A DNA stretch of 64,000 bases, from positions 2,373,694 to 2,437,693 of the forward strand of contig KL647304.1 in NCBI GenBank assembly GCA_000727475.1, read 5' to 3'. Each line of letters begins with the position of its first letter. Within the stretch, counting starts at the first letter, position 1. A program made the translations under genes and the position numbers. Origin of the DNA: Sarcocystis neurona (lineage: Eukaryota > Apicomplexa > Conoidasida > Eucoccidiorida > Sarcocystidae). The notes under the pieces are model-generated. The model was not told where the DNA came from. It was given only the letters and a program-made list of their open reading frames with translations, and did no database searches. Positions 12,201 to 22,200 of the stretch are shown here, one piece after another.

Positions 12201-15200
12201 GCTGTTACTACTGCTGTTGCTATCGCCCGCGCCAGGGCCGCCGCCGAGGCTGGAGCCTCCTCCTGCTCTGTTGCTATCCCACGGCTCTCTCGTGCTGCCG
12301 GTGTTACCGGCGGTGCTGCTGCTGGCCATCCCTCCTGCACCTGTGCTGCTGCTATTCCGGTTATCGCCTACAAATCTGCTGCTGCTGCTGCTCTCCCAAA
12401 GCATGCTGCTGCTACTGCTGCTGCCGCCTGAAAATCTGCTGTCGTCTAAGAATCTGCTGCTGTTGCTATTTTCTTCCGAGTTGCTGCTCCTGGCGCCGAA
12501 GACATTCCTGCTGCTGCTGCTGCCACTCATATCCGTGCTGCTGCTGCCTGGCAGTCTGCTGCTGCTGCTCGCACCGCCGAACAAATTGCTGCTACCGGTG
12601 CTATCCCTCATTCCCGTGCTGCTGCTGCTGCTGTCCCAAACGCTCCTGTTGCTGTTAATCGGGCTACTGCTGTTGTTGTTGCCACTCACGCTGATGCTAC
12701 TGCTATTCCAGAATGCAATGCTGCTGCTACTACTACTCGCTCCTGCACTGCTGCTGTTGCTGCTGCCTAGAAATTCGCTACTGCACATCATCCCAGAGCC
12801 GCTGCTGCTGCTTCCAAATCTGCTCCTGCTGCTGCCGAACCCTCCGAAGACGCTGCTGCTGCTGCCGGTGGCTGTGACACTTGGAGTGAGCATGTGGAGG
12901 ATGTTAGCGCCCAGGTAGGGACTGCTATTCTCACTGCCACTGCTGCTCAGAAACGGGCTGCTGCTGTCACAGCCGCTGCTCTCACAGCTGCTGCTGCTGC
13001 TATCGCTGCTGCTGCTATCGCTGCTGCTGCTATCGCTGCTGCTGCTGTCGCTGCTGCTGATGTTGCTGCAGTTGCTGTGTCGACGGCCAGAGCCACCACG
13101 AGCGACGGGGCGAGTGCCAAAAAGCGAGCAGCTCTGTGTGGAGCTCGTAACAATCGTGCTGCTGTTGCTGCTGCCGCTCTCCGTTCCCGTGGCAGCAACA
13201 CCAGCAGCAGCACTGGCACGTCTGTCGTTCACTGCAAAGGTGTTACTGCCGGTGCTGCTGCTGTTGGCACTTCTTCGAAGACTGCGGCGCGGCCGCTGCT
13301 TCACCAGCGGCGGAGGGAAGAAGGACCGAGGTGCAGCGGCGCGGAAGACAACGGCATGGAAAACGAGGAGAACACACTGCAGCAGCAGCCGCGCGTGGAA
13401 CTGGCTGAATTTTTCTGTGGGCGGTGCCCAGGCTGGAGAGATAATCGTCCCTCTGGTTGGCCGTTCTTCTTGAAATATATCATCTGCTTCTCTAGTATCT
13501 CTCTCGAGTGCTGCAGCAGCTGCTGGCAATCCTGCTGCCCGCAAGAGAAGCTGCTGCTGTCTCAAACGCAGCAGTCGCACTGTTTCTGTCGTCGGCATGT
13601 ACGCTGCCGCTATTTTCATTTCTTTATCACAAATGAAGCAGTAGCCGTTACAGCAGCGCTTGAAAATTACCGGCAGGTCGCCTCGCGTGTTCGACCGCGA
13701 CTGCCACTCACGCGTGGACGGCTCGGCAGCAACTCCTGCAGCTGCTGCTGCCATGCGGTGCTGCTGCAGCAGCAGCACGAACCAATCGCACAGCTGTTGC
13801 AGCCGGAAATAATCCCAGCAACTGGTGTTGCACCGCGTCATCTCTTTCCATCGGAACGGGGTCCCCGCTGCTTTGCACGAGCTGCGAGCCGTATGCAGCA
13901 GCCTTCTTGTTGCACATACAAAATCCCACTCATTATCCTCTGTTGCTGCCACTGCCGCTGCTGCTGCCTCCGCCAGCATCTCCAGCTCCGCATCACGCTC
14001 GGCAGCTGCATCCCTCTCCCCAGTCTGCGCGGCACCATCCGCACGCGAACCAGTAGCAACGACGCCCGCAGCAGCAGCTGCACCGCCACCAACAGCAGCG
14101 ACCGGCGCGTTAGCGGCAGCCGCAGCAGCAGGGGCGACGCCGCTGCTTGGGTGAAAAGTAACAAGCGGAGACGCAAACGTCACTGATGCTCCGGCTGCAC
14201 GACCAACGCGACTTAAAGCAGACCGGGCTGGTGCTCGTCCCCCACCAGCAGCGGGCGCAGTAGCAGACCGACCGGTAGCAGAGCGGTCCGCAGAAGCGGC
14301 ACGTCCTGCCGCGTGGCGATCCCCGGACGCAGCACCAGACGCCGCAGCCGCAGCAGGAAGATCCCCAGGAGACGGCGGCGCCAGTGTGTGGGGTCTCGAC
14401 GGGAGAGACGCGACACGGCGACGAGATTGCCTATCGTCTTCCTCCTGTTCGTCAACAACTCCGTGAGTGCGGCTTCTTCTTCTTCTACTCCCGCTGCTGT
14501 TGCTGCCGTCTCCGCCACTGCTCTCTGTGCCTCTTCCGTCGCTGCTGCTGCCGCTTCCTTCCCCTCTCGGAGAGTTGTCGCTTTCACGTCTGCTCCTGTC
14601 GCCGCCGTCTTCCCCTCTGTTCTCAAGACTGCTGCTGCGTCTTCCGCTGCCCGGGCTGCTACTTCTGCTGCTGCAGTCACTGCTGCAGCAGCTCTTCACG
14701 CGAAATGTGCTCCTCGGTTCTCGAAGATGCTCGCAGATGCTGCACGGCGCGCACGCCGCACACTCTGGATCCAGGAAAAAAGCCAGCAGCAGGGTGAGAC
14801 GTGGCAGTGCATTTGATATCATACTGCGATGCGCGACAACCATATCCTCGTGCAGCATGTCGCCAGTCCGCTGTGCCCTCCGCAGTCTCTTGCAGGTGCT
14901 TGTCACCCTCTGCAGCAGCGCATCAAAGTTCTTCCTCGCCTGCTCCTTCACTCGCTGTCGCGCTGCGTACGAAACCCATGCGGCCCGAATGCGCGTGGCT
15001 GCTTCGATGAGCCGCCGCTGCTGCTCACGCGCCTGTCTCTCTCTTCTCTGGTATTCCAGCAAACGCATGCGAGCATCGCTCCCCATCGCCTCGCCGCTTA
15101 CTCCTGTCAGTCCCACCGAAGAAATACCACCCAGTCCACCACCAGAGTACTGACTACCAAAACAGAAACAACGCGGTCCCCCTGCTGCCGTTCCTCTTCC

Positions 15201-15704
15201 TGCGTTGAAAAATGCACCCGCGCTTCCTCCAAACGACGACGATCCCACTGATGTATCTACAAGTGAAAGAGACCCTGCTGCTCCACTTACTCCTCCTCCT
15301 CCTCCTGCAGCACCGGCTCCCGAGACGCCTCCGAAACCGGTCGGCTGCGCGCCGTCTACCGGAAATGCGTCGCTGCCGTCTCGTCTTCCGCGGTCCCGAC
15401 CGCCGCTCTCGCCACCTGCGCCGCCCGTCCGCCTCGTCTCCGGCTTCGTGGACGGATCGCGATACGCAGCACTGGTAAGATTACCGTCTGCTGGTTCAGC
15501 ACGCGACGACGGGCCACGAGAATGCGGAGTGCCAGCTCCCGCAACAGGTAGCAAGCCTCCACCAGTCTCCCCTCCTCCTGCAGCAGCTCCTCCGCCTGCA
15601 GCTCCACGGCGTCTCTGGTAGGGGAGACGCGACGAAGAAGAGCCCGACAAGTCGATGCGGCGACCCCGCGAGGAGTCGCCGTGGGGATCGAAGTCCGCGA
15701 ACAT
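1..15704 (-). CDS. UBE3C: UBE3C/Hul5-like HECT E3 ubiquitin ligase, 3' end beyond window
   Basis: The family transfers ubiquitin from an E2 to substrates and extends chains on proteasome-bound proteins. Six exons join in matching phase: 15704-9692, 8255-5850, 4965-4666, 3876-3797, 3022-2897, 2133-232, giving about 3,609 residues before the left edge. Family features seen: an N-terminus starting MFADFDPHG, a basic IQ-like helix at about residues 215-262 (RIRAAWVSYAARQRVKEQ), a block with LHDRNVRLRFLPAEAW, and at the end of exon 6 the segment VLTELPHTMPFEDRV, which in UBE3C proteins immediately precedes the HECT domain. The catalytic HECT domain is off the window, so the activity is inferred. 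The protein is roughly three times the usual family length because of Ser/Asn, Ala, Gln, Gly and acidic low-complexity inserts. The start is the first ATG in the frame; the frame is open upstream to 15764 but without another ATG. A generic HECT ligase with an IQ motif is the main alternative. Confidence 0.72.
232..2133 (-). CDS. UBE3C-like exon 6, ending just before the HECT domain
   Basis: The acceptor is the strong CCTTTCTTTTTCAG and the exon opens LLYDSDLLAQEEDSRLLSAG. It continues through Ala/Pro/Ser-rich sequence, an Arg-Gly box at about 1579-1623 (SRGRGGRSRGRRGRGG), and more Ala and Gly. Conserved segments follow: HFITSVAAAEAWLPAVCA, then DIRWLSLTFNKVAWKLL, then the coil AQQQRMRLAAERRRQLQLQQ, then LVRQLHDRNVRLRFLPAEAW. 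The final segment VLTELPHTMPFEDRVL stops at donor GTAAGT (226-231). There are 634 codons in phase 0 at both ends, so the next exon, with the start of the HECT domain, should lie beyond the left edge. Confidence 0.75.
2134..2896 (-). other. UBE3C-like intron 5 with TA/TACA microsatellites
   Basis: A 763-base intron from GTAACT to TTTTTCAG. It contains a pure AT run at 2479-2500 and further TA/TACA stretches (2540-2600, 2690-2830). The short Tyr/Ile/Thr-rich open frames here come from the microsatellite. Confidence 0.6.
2897..3022 (-). CDS. UBE3C-like exon 5 (126 bases)
   Basis: The exon encodes 42 residues, starting FDVVCGGDADLFLRRLGDPP and ending in TLLQNQLE at donor GTAACT. The chosen acceptor is the last CTGCAG of a 500-base sense CTG tract. 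Reading the frame further upstream would give an unbroken Leu run, which is unlike the Ser/Gln/Ala runs elsewhere in the protein; this is why the tract is taken as intron. Confidence 0.55.
3023..3796 (-). repeat. UBE3C-like intron 4 with long CTG (sense) repeat
   Basis: A 774-base intron from GTACGT to CTGCAG. Positions about 3024-3545 are an interrupted CAG/CAA/CGG-type triplet array on the plus strand (CTG/TTG in sense). The final CTGCAG of the tract serves as the acceptor in the model. Confidence 0.6.
3797..3876 (-). CDS. UBE3C-like exon 4 (80 bases)
   Basis: This short exon encodes LEKMVLNALAMDSSLSGYLL then PIIRHE. It has acceptor GAGAACAG and donor GTACGT. The phase agrees with exon 3 (shared Gly codon) and with exon 5 (phase 0). 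The peptide is an amphipathic helix typical of the region between the UBE3C middle part and its HECT domain. It lies among microsatellites, so the call rests on phase and helix character. Confidence 0.55.
3877..4665 (-). other. UBE3C-like intron 3, TA/TACA microsatellite-rich
   Basis: A 789-base intron. Almost all of 3910-4610 consists of TA, CATA and CACATA variants, including AT runs at 4319-4336 and 4345-4364. All apparent open frames on both strands are Tyr/Ile/Cys/Thr-rich microsatellite translations. Confidence 0.6.
4666..4965 (-). CDS. UBE3C-like exon 3
   Basis: A 300-base exon. The acceptor follows CATGATAACAG and the donor is GTAAAC after STGM plus one base. Phase joins both neighbours: c plus AG makes Gln with exon 2, and g plus GG makes Gly with exon 4. 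The content is acidic and not low-complexity near the end (SLEEELILAELQAEFYGVSS), which supports genuine coding. An alternative acceptor at CTGCAG (4999) would put the exon out of phase with exon 2. Confidence 0.6.
4966..5849 (-). repeat. UBE3C-like intron 2 with CTG (sense) repeat
   Basis: An 884-base intron from GTAAGC to ATAACAG. Positions about 5545-5815 are an interrupted CAG array on the plus strand (CTG in sense). It includes a 15-18 base higher-order unit, CATACCAGAAACAGCAG, repeated at about 5703, 5718 and 5763. Confidence 0.6.
5850..8255 (-). CDS. UBE3C-like exon 2
   Basis: The exon follows acceptor TGTGTGTCAG and starts in phase with exon 1, reading DVPAQAQLLLHAFGYPLQYP. It carries helical segments that look like the armadillo/HEAT-like middle of the family (for example YHWVFSKLLGAVLTSNSLHE at about 7900-8020, and ALAFMQLLLVEREKRKHYGL near 7030). 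Between 6040 and 6760 lies a Ser/Asn/Thr-rich tract built on CTG repeats of the plus strand, which are CAG in sense. The 3' end reads LREQLRLLTSASILRSLFCC and then ADEAATV plus one base at donor GTAAGC. All 802 codons are open. Confidence 0.72.
8256..9691 (-). other. UBE3C-like intron 1
   Basis: A 1,436-base intron from GTTAGT to TGTCAG. It holds TA/TACA microsatellites (9470-9660), a block at 8620-8760 rich in GGAGAC/GGAGACA units on the plus strand, and an unbroken C run at about 8269-8281, only 15 bases from the 3' splice site (a G run in the transcript). No exon is needed for phase, because exons 1 and 2 join directly. Confidence 0.6.
9692..15704 (-). CDS. UBE3C-like exon 1 (N-terminus, IQ-like helix, acidic and coiled-coil blocks)
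   Basis: A single open frame of 2,004 codons plus one base. In order it holds the conserved start, a Gly/Ser-rich stretch, the IQ-like helix at about residues 215-262, a very long Ser/Asn tract (about 11640-13080) made from sense-strand CAG repeats read as AGC, and an acidic Glu/Asp block (about 11512-11600). A charged Arg/Lys/Gln-rich probable coiled coil follows (about 11180-11500), then a hydrophobic block near 10265-10420 (LLLQEVLSKLILPAGGPLNL, then GNVWATYSCW), and finally Ala runs and a short Glu run (about 9795-9830). It ends in VEND plus one base at donor GTTAGT. That base joins the first two bases of exon 2 as GAC. Introns hidden inside this frame cannot be excluded, for example around the Cys/Arg-rich stretch near 10700. 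Confidence 0.7.
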
Positions 15705-18400
15705 GACGGCCGAAGAAGGTTCGGTCCAAGGTTGTGGTGTACACGAAGGAAAAGACGAAGGCAACTACGGTGAGAGGAGAAAACAAACAACAAAAAGGAT
15801 GCCGCTGAGGATGGGGACCCGAAATTCAGTGGAAGGAGAAGAACCAAGAGCCCAGTCAGTGAGAAAGACGACACAAGCTCCCAGAGCAACCCAACCCACA
15901 AAAAGAAACAAAATCACGATGATTACCACTAAAAGTCGTTCCCGCGTCCTTATACACAAAAACTGCCGCTACCCAAAGAGAAAAAGACGTGCCTCTGCTC
16001 GACAACTATTTAAAGCAAGTATTTTAATTGCTGCCCGTGCTGCTGGATGCTGCTGTTGCTGCTCGTCATGCGCACACACAGTCGTGCATTTTTCTCTCCC
16101 TGTGTCCACATGTAGATGTGCGCGCTCCTGCCGCGCGCTGCCGCTACCACAGTGACCTGCTGCGGCGACGCAGTCGCCGCAATACACTTTCTCAATGTTG
16201 CTGCTGTTCCATCTGCTGTATACAACCGCTGCTGCTCGCTGCCACGCTGCTGCCGATACCTCTACTGTGGTGCGCTTTTATTGATGCCGCCGCATACACA
16301 CTCCTGACGCTGTTGCTGCCATTCGGCGCCGCGGTTGCATATAGTCTACTAGTGCTCCTGCTCCCAGATGCTGCTGTAACTTCACATCGGTGCAGCTGCT
16401 GGCCAGGAATGAATATACTTGCTGCCGCATCCGCACACGCAAAGTGATTCTCCGCTTGCTGCGTCGACTTCATATATGTATGTAAGTCGCATACCTTCTA
16501 TCGTATCCTCTTCTACGTAGAGAAGCTACGCACGATCCACTCGTGCTACAGCCGCCTGTTCCAACGATGATGATTCCACTGCTGCCGCCGCTCCTCCACC
16601 AGCGGCAAGGCAAAGTGCTGCTGTCAACGGACGACACTTTTGAAAGCGCAGCTAGTCGCATACATCCGTGATTGGTGCTGCTTCAATCTTGCACCGTTTC
16701 TCACACTCTGGATGCGGGTGCACCCAGCGTGCTCACGCACCTGTTGCTGCAGGAGCAGGGGCCGCTGTAGTCGTCAGTTCGGCGCCGGTGTTGTAGTTAG
16801 TACTCTGCGGCCTGAAATTCTAAGGTGGTAGCGGCACTTGCACTTCTCACACAGTTGCTGTCCTTTTGCCGTAAAAAAACCGCCGTTACGTTGTCGAGAC
16901 CACTTGCCGGCCAGTTCCTCCTGCTGCAGTACGCTGTGGGACTGCGCACAATAACTGCTGCTGTCGTCCAGGTGAAGAACGTCGATGCGTCAGACGCGCG
17001 ATGAACGTCAGTCGCTGCTGTACCTTCGGTGCACACGTGTTGCTGCTGTTGTCTTCGCACTCTTCTAAATAAGCAGTCCTCCACACGCGTTCAACAGCGC
17101 TGGTGCTCCAACGGTTAATGCTCCTATCACGCTGACTTCTGCGACTGCGTGAATCCTTAAAATATCGTTTTTTTCTTCAGTGAAAGGCACTCCCGTAGCC
17201 GGAGGCCTGTCGCGGCATTACAACAGTTCCACTAGTATCCGGGCTACAAACGTACACACACATACACATGCAAGTCTTTACGTGTACACCAATGCGTACA
17301 CGTGCTCCGTCTACCTACCCTCGAAACTACTACACTGCTGCTGCTGCTGTACGGACGCTCGCCCTCTTTCGCCTGCTGCGTAACAACTGCCTGCGCACAA
17401 CAGCTGCTGCTACGCTCGCACACGCACTTGCAACCCAGCTGTTGCTTCAGCTGCGTCCACAAATATAAGGCGGGTCTTCTTGTGTAAAGAATTGCCGTCC
17501 TGGCTGCCGCAAAGCCTTCATGGCTTGCGTCCGAGTCACTGCTGCTGTTGCGTGTGGTGCGGCACTGCGCCGTTGCGATCGCCTCACACGTGTGTGCGCT
17601 GCTGCTATTGCACAAGCTATGTTTTTCCTTTGTAGAATGCAGAACTACAACGAACAAATTGACAGTATGTTCTCTCCCTGCGTCCTGTACTCCTGCTCCG
17701 GCTGACGTCGCTCCCACCGTTGCACGTGACAAATGGTCCTCGTACTTCTACCTCGTTACGCTATACTTACGTCACACTCTACTACTCACAAACGCTGAAG
17801 TACATGCTGCCGCACCGCAAATCCGCAATCATCGCCACATGAGTAACACAGCTATCTCTACACAGAGAGATGTCAGTACACGCATACATACAAGCGCAAA
17901 GAGATCGATACGGACGGACCTGTACACACATTTCCATCTCTTACACTTACTGACAAACACGTGCATACGAGCACACTCAACGCGGACGACAATGCGTATA
18001 CACGTAATCCAGCACAAGAGTAAAAATCGCTGCACACTCAAGGCGGATAACAATGCATATACACTTATCCAGCACAAGAGTAGATATCCCCTTACACGGA
18101 GGATAAAAGTATCTACTTTTGAAAAGCTGCAAATGCTCAGAAGCCGTCTTTCCAAAATTCCTATCTGCTTCACCTGCACGTCAATACAAGCACAGCAAAT
18201 GCAGAGAGAACGACCGCATAAGTCACCTGCGTCACACGTAGAGGAGAACCTAGGTGACGCACAGCACGTGTCAAACACAGCAGCTGGACGGGCTACGAAC
18301 AGTCAGCCGTTCCCATCAAGACGTTAAGCATCTTAACCTTAGAACAGTTACAAATATACTCACTATCTCGGAAAAGGCAAGGAGACGACGGATGTGGATG
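15705..18400. other. intergenic region upstream of the UBE3C-like gene, decayed CTG-type sequence
   Basis: Its left end should hold the promoter and 5' untranslated region of the minus-strand ligase gene; no core element could be assigned. From 16020 to 17700 the plus strand is rich in interrupted CTG triplets mixed with unique sequence. The minus-strand frames (for example 16797-17084 and 17244-17732) read as Ser/Ala/Thr/Gln-rich peptides without recognisable domains. From 17880 to 18110 there is a short local duplication: AATGCRTATACAC followed by ATCCAGCACAAGAGTA occurs near 17990-18025 and again near 18051-18085. No gene is supported. Confidence 0.5.
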
Positions 18401-21400
18401 AGCTGAAGCAGCAGACGAGGACGGCTCGTGACGCGAGGTACGAGATAAGGGCATACACACCTATTGACACGCTCTGACACATATGATGGGAAGCGTCAGG
18501 CGCATCCGTAACTGTTAACAGTTAAACAGGTGTACGTAAAGATCACGGGGCTGCTCACTTACTACGTAACTACCGGGTAGGCCCGTACTGCGTAATATGT
18601 GCACCTGCGTATAAGACCACAACCATCAAGTCTGGAACACGGATACGCATCTTTCATGGATCGCCAGTCTAAAACGGGCAGCCACCAACAGAAAAACAGG
18701 GAAGTTCCCCACTCAAGTCCGATCTTGTCCCCGTAAGAAAAACCTTTAGTGGTCTCCTGCATATCGCAACGTATTTCTCTGTAATGCGTTAAGCTCCTGG
18801 TAGTTTCAGAACACGCACTTGCGCGGGGGCCACCGTCGCAAGAAGTTGACCAGCACGCAGGTTCGAAAGACATCCAGACAATTTCAGAGTGCTCTACACA
18901 TGTACGCAGTTCCCCAACGTGGATGTCGTACGGAAAGGTACGCTAATCGAACGGCAGGGGCGTGACGGCGTGCACCGGAGGGAGAGCGCGACAAAGGCTA
19001 CAATCCGTAAACCTTCGAATCCCTGTATGCTCTACCCGCTTGAGCGGCACCTCGTAGAAAAGGACGAGGTCTATGACGAACACGGGGCGCGAGAACTACA
19101 GTTGTCGGTTAGTAACCTGTCACCGTGGCGCGTATTTTCGTCTGCACACCTACGCAACAAAACAGGGTTTAAAATATTTTTTTTCGAACAGTCTGCACGA
19201 AAAGACGGATACACTGCAGAAGTTGGACGCCTACCGTTAGTACTGGGTCAGGACGCGGGGATTCAAAGCGTTTTTCGTGACGACAAAGGCGTGACACTTG
19301 CGGTCCCTTGACAGTGAGCTCCGGAAGCAGCTTCGTCAGGCACGTCGGCGATTTGAAGCAAGCACCTGAGTTTCTCCACCCAAAAGTTCGGTTGTCACGT
19401 TCTCACGATTGACGACCTCAGGATACGAAAAGGAAACGGCAGAGGGAAAGTCGTCTACACTGTCAGACGCAGGGCGACTGTCGCGGGCATTAAGCACGAG
19501 CGCTGGTTCACTCTGCACAACGGTGAGGCCGAGAATCCTGCGAAGCCCCGTGCAGTCACCCTTGGGTATGTAGCCGGTGCGTACAAGCAGGTATACTGGG
19601 CGTCACCCGGAGTCAACGGCAATAGAAGAGCATGAGCCAGTTACGTACGACCAAAAACCGCCAGCTCGCAACACAAGAGAAGAAATAAGCACTAGCCTAT
19701 GCAGTTATCGCAGTTATCGATGATGCAGAACCGCCGCTGGCAACTGTTTTCGCACTGGTGGAGAACTAGACGGTGGAAAATGGCTTTCACGTAGGAATCT
19801 CGGCCCGTGTAAGTTCCCACCGAGGGAGACCACAGCGCCAAAGAGCATGCCGGGAACTTGTGAAATGCGACCGCTACGTATTTAGCAGGGTTTACTTCCA
19901 CGCCACGACGGAAGTGGAGCCTGGAAATGCACCAACACAAGAGTATAGAAGGCCTCGATTGGAGGGAAGAAAAACCTTAAGAGGCAGAACCTTGAAGCGA
20001 AACGTTCGGCCACGCAAAATTTCTGATGTTCCCTTTAGGTAGTTACAACCGACCAGGTAACCTGCTTGCGGCCAACTCCAGTCGGCTGGTGTAGTGACAC
20101 CCAAACGCAACCACCGCGCTGGGAAGGAGCGCCACCCGGGGGACCGCGATGCAAGCAGCCGGCAGTGACGGCCGTCGGTCAACCGCTGCTTCCCCGGTTA
20201 CCAACACAACGCGAGTTACACGTTGTAGTCAACGGCGACCCGGCGGAACAGACATGGACGACGAAAGCTCGGGATCGGCCGTGGCAAGGACTGCACTCAG
20301 TCAAACACGCAGAGATTTGCCCCGTCATAAGCTATAATGCCAGGCGCCAGGACGACGCGCAGGTACAGAAACTAGTGAGCAACTAGTATAAAATCCGAAT
20401 CGGCAAGCGTACCCAAAAGCACCGCAGCCAAGCGCTGACTACATTTCACGAGGTCTGTACCATTACGGCATGTATGTACCAAGACTTGACCTCTACCGCA
20501 CTTTCACCTTACCGAGAAGCTACCTCTGACAGTGCTAGGATGCTCGAAGGTCAGCTGCAGTTGACATAACAGACGTCTTTTCCAAAGATTTCCGATGTCC
20601 GAAGCCACGCTGCTCTTGAAAAAGCGCCTTCAGGCCAGAGCGGCGTTGATGTTACTAACCTTGTACGTATATGCGTAAGGTGGCTAACAATCAGATCGGC
20701 ACGCGTACGGTGCAGAGGCCATATTCACGGGTGACTGCACCTGTTGCTGTGTATATACATATATACAGCGCATATATGCATACTTGGAATGTGAATGCCC
20801 CCGCGGTGGGCCTGAGCAGGGTAGGCACGTGCAACGGCCACAGGCGAAACGCATCACATGCGAAGCACTAGTGGGGTAAATGTGATATGAACTGCTGAAT
20901 GAGACTATTTTCTTTCTCCTTCGCCGGTGACGCACCGCGGCGAGGCCTGCTTCCAGCTGACGTGTGCCCGGTTGCCTGCGATGTACATGATAGCTTTGAG
21001 GCGTCTACTGCCGGTTGATAGAGGGTCAGATGCGTACGCTGTTGCCGTCACACGCTCGCATTCTCTCTGAGATTTTATGTCACTGCAAGCCGTCAGTGAG
21101 TGCTCCACATTGTTTGCATCATACCAGCATAGGACCGTCTGTTTAACGTACATGAAGTATGCTTCGTAAGCCGCATGTGGTCCCAAAACACGCAGGTTAG
21201 AGTGTCACCCGTCCCTGCCGGTGTTTGACATCAAATGATGTTTGCAGAGAAAGATTTAACAGGCTGCCGTGTCAGTCTGAGGGGCGGTCGAAGCTCTACA
21301 GGCGTATGTCTATAACCCTGTATAGTTCGGTATCATGTCGCCGTCAGGACACCTTTCTGCACAAGTGTAAAGGTAGTAGAGCTACGTCTGTACGCGCGCG

Positions 21401-21700
21401 TCTACAAGGCTTAACCTTCTTCCCCTCACACCACTGCAGGAATCTGCCCCTCATGTGATCGACAACATGCAGGCGAGTACACAGGTATAGTGAAGAAGGA
21501 TCGTGGAATGAGAAAACTGTCGTACAGCTCCATCCATCGGAAACTGCGTGCTTGGACAGCTGCTCATACGGTGTGGACGATATGCTGAGAGAGCTGAAAT
21601 AGCAGGGCCTCAGCAGTTTTCGCCGTCGCATCCGACTTGCCGGTTCGTCCTTCGGTGCAACTGTGTCAGGGCCTGCAGCGCTGCAAGTCTTTCCGTGATG
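18400..21700. other. gene-poor region with possible retroelement remnants
   Basis: This stretch is compositionally unlike its neighbours, with few microsatellites and mid GC. Open frames are short on both strands; the longest is 140 codons at 18889-19311 plus and shows no domain. It surrounds the reverse-transcriptase-like relic at 19.7-20.1 kb and may be the rest of that element. No gene is supported. Confidence 0.4.
19690..20110 (-). pseudogene. probable degraded Ty3/gypsy-type reverse transcriptase fragment
   Basis: The minus-strand frame at 19940-19692 reads GVEVNPAKYVAVAFHKFPAC followed by SLALWS..VGTY and SYVKAIFHRL. This matches the order of features after the reverse-transcriptase palm in Ty3/gypsy elements: G-V-x-V-x-P-x-K, then a Phe-Pro, then a Ser-Phe-Val-Gly-like helix with Tyr and Val. 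Another frame just upstream (about 20040-19985) reads GRTFRFKVLPLKV, like the F-R-x-x-L-P-F-G motif. The spacing between the two is too short for an intact domain, the frames differ, and no YxDD motif was found, so a deletion and frameshifts are implied. No intact integrase or RNase H was recognised. The match is to family motifs by eye only. Confidence 0.35.
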
Positions 21701-21713
21701 CTGTAGCATTGAG

Positions 21714-21956
21714 CAGGGCTAGACATAACCCAGCAGCCGTACACCAGAACGCTTGCCGCTTATTTTTCCATCGGGACGTCGTGTAAGGAGCACAATGACA
21801 AATTCAGAGTACTCTAGATCCGTCTTCCCTGTGACAGGGTTAGACATCATCCAGCAGCAGTACGCTAGAACGCTTGCTGCTTTTTTCTCCATCGGGACGT
21901 CGTGTGAGGTGCACAATGACAAATTCAGAGCACTCTAGATCCGTTTTTCCTGTGAC
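21714..21956. repeat. tandem duplication, 121-base unit, two copies
   Basis: Copy 1 is 21714-21834 and copy 2 is 21835-21956. Both contain CCATCGGGACGTCGTGT, then CACAATGACAAATTCAGAG and CTCTAGATCCG, and end at TGTGAC. The copies differ at scattered positions, so the duplication is not recent. Confidence 0.85.
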
Positions 21957-21962
21957 TTATAT

Positions 21963-22200
21963 CTGCTGCTGGATTTCGTGCCGCTCGGTCGGCCACAAGT
22001 GAAACTATTACAAATTTGGCGCTTCTGGCAATAGAACTCTCACTCACACCTAGAGAGGTAGCAAATTAAGACCAGAAGGAGATAATTGTGACCTACTTCT
22101 GATGCTGGATTTCGTGCCGCTGCGTCGGCCACAAGCAAAATTGTAACTAATTTCACTCTTGTGGTAGAACAATTCCTAGTCAGAGCTCAACTAGCGGTTT
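21963..22200. repeat. diverged tandem duplication, ~136-base unit
   Basis: TGCTGGATTTCGTGCCGCT followed by CGGTCGGCCACAAG occurs at about 21968 and again at about 22104 with small changes. Downstream the copies share a less similar TAGAACAATTC/TAGAACTCTC segment. It directly follows the 121-base duplication. Confidence 0.7.

Noticed and set aside
12217..12918. Plus-strand Leu-rich frame of 233 codons (and Ala-, Cys-rich frames beside it)
   Set aside because: It is the antisense reading of CAG repeats in exon 1 of the ligase gene.
15705..15764. Extension of the ligase start upstream to 15764
   Set aside because: The upstream codon is TTG, and the ATG at 15704 gives the N-terminus expected for the family.
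19005..19030. TTCGAATCC, resembling a tRNA T-arm
   Set aside because: No matching acceptor stem or anticodon arm could be folded around it.
18889..19311. 140-codon plus-strand frame
   Set aside because: No domain, no splice context and no codon signature; such a length is possible by chance at this GC content.
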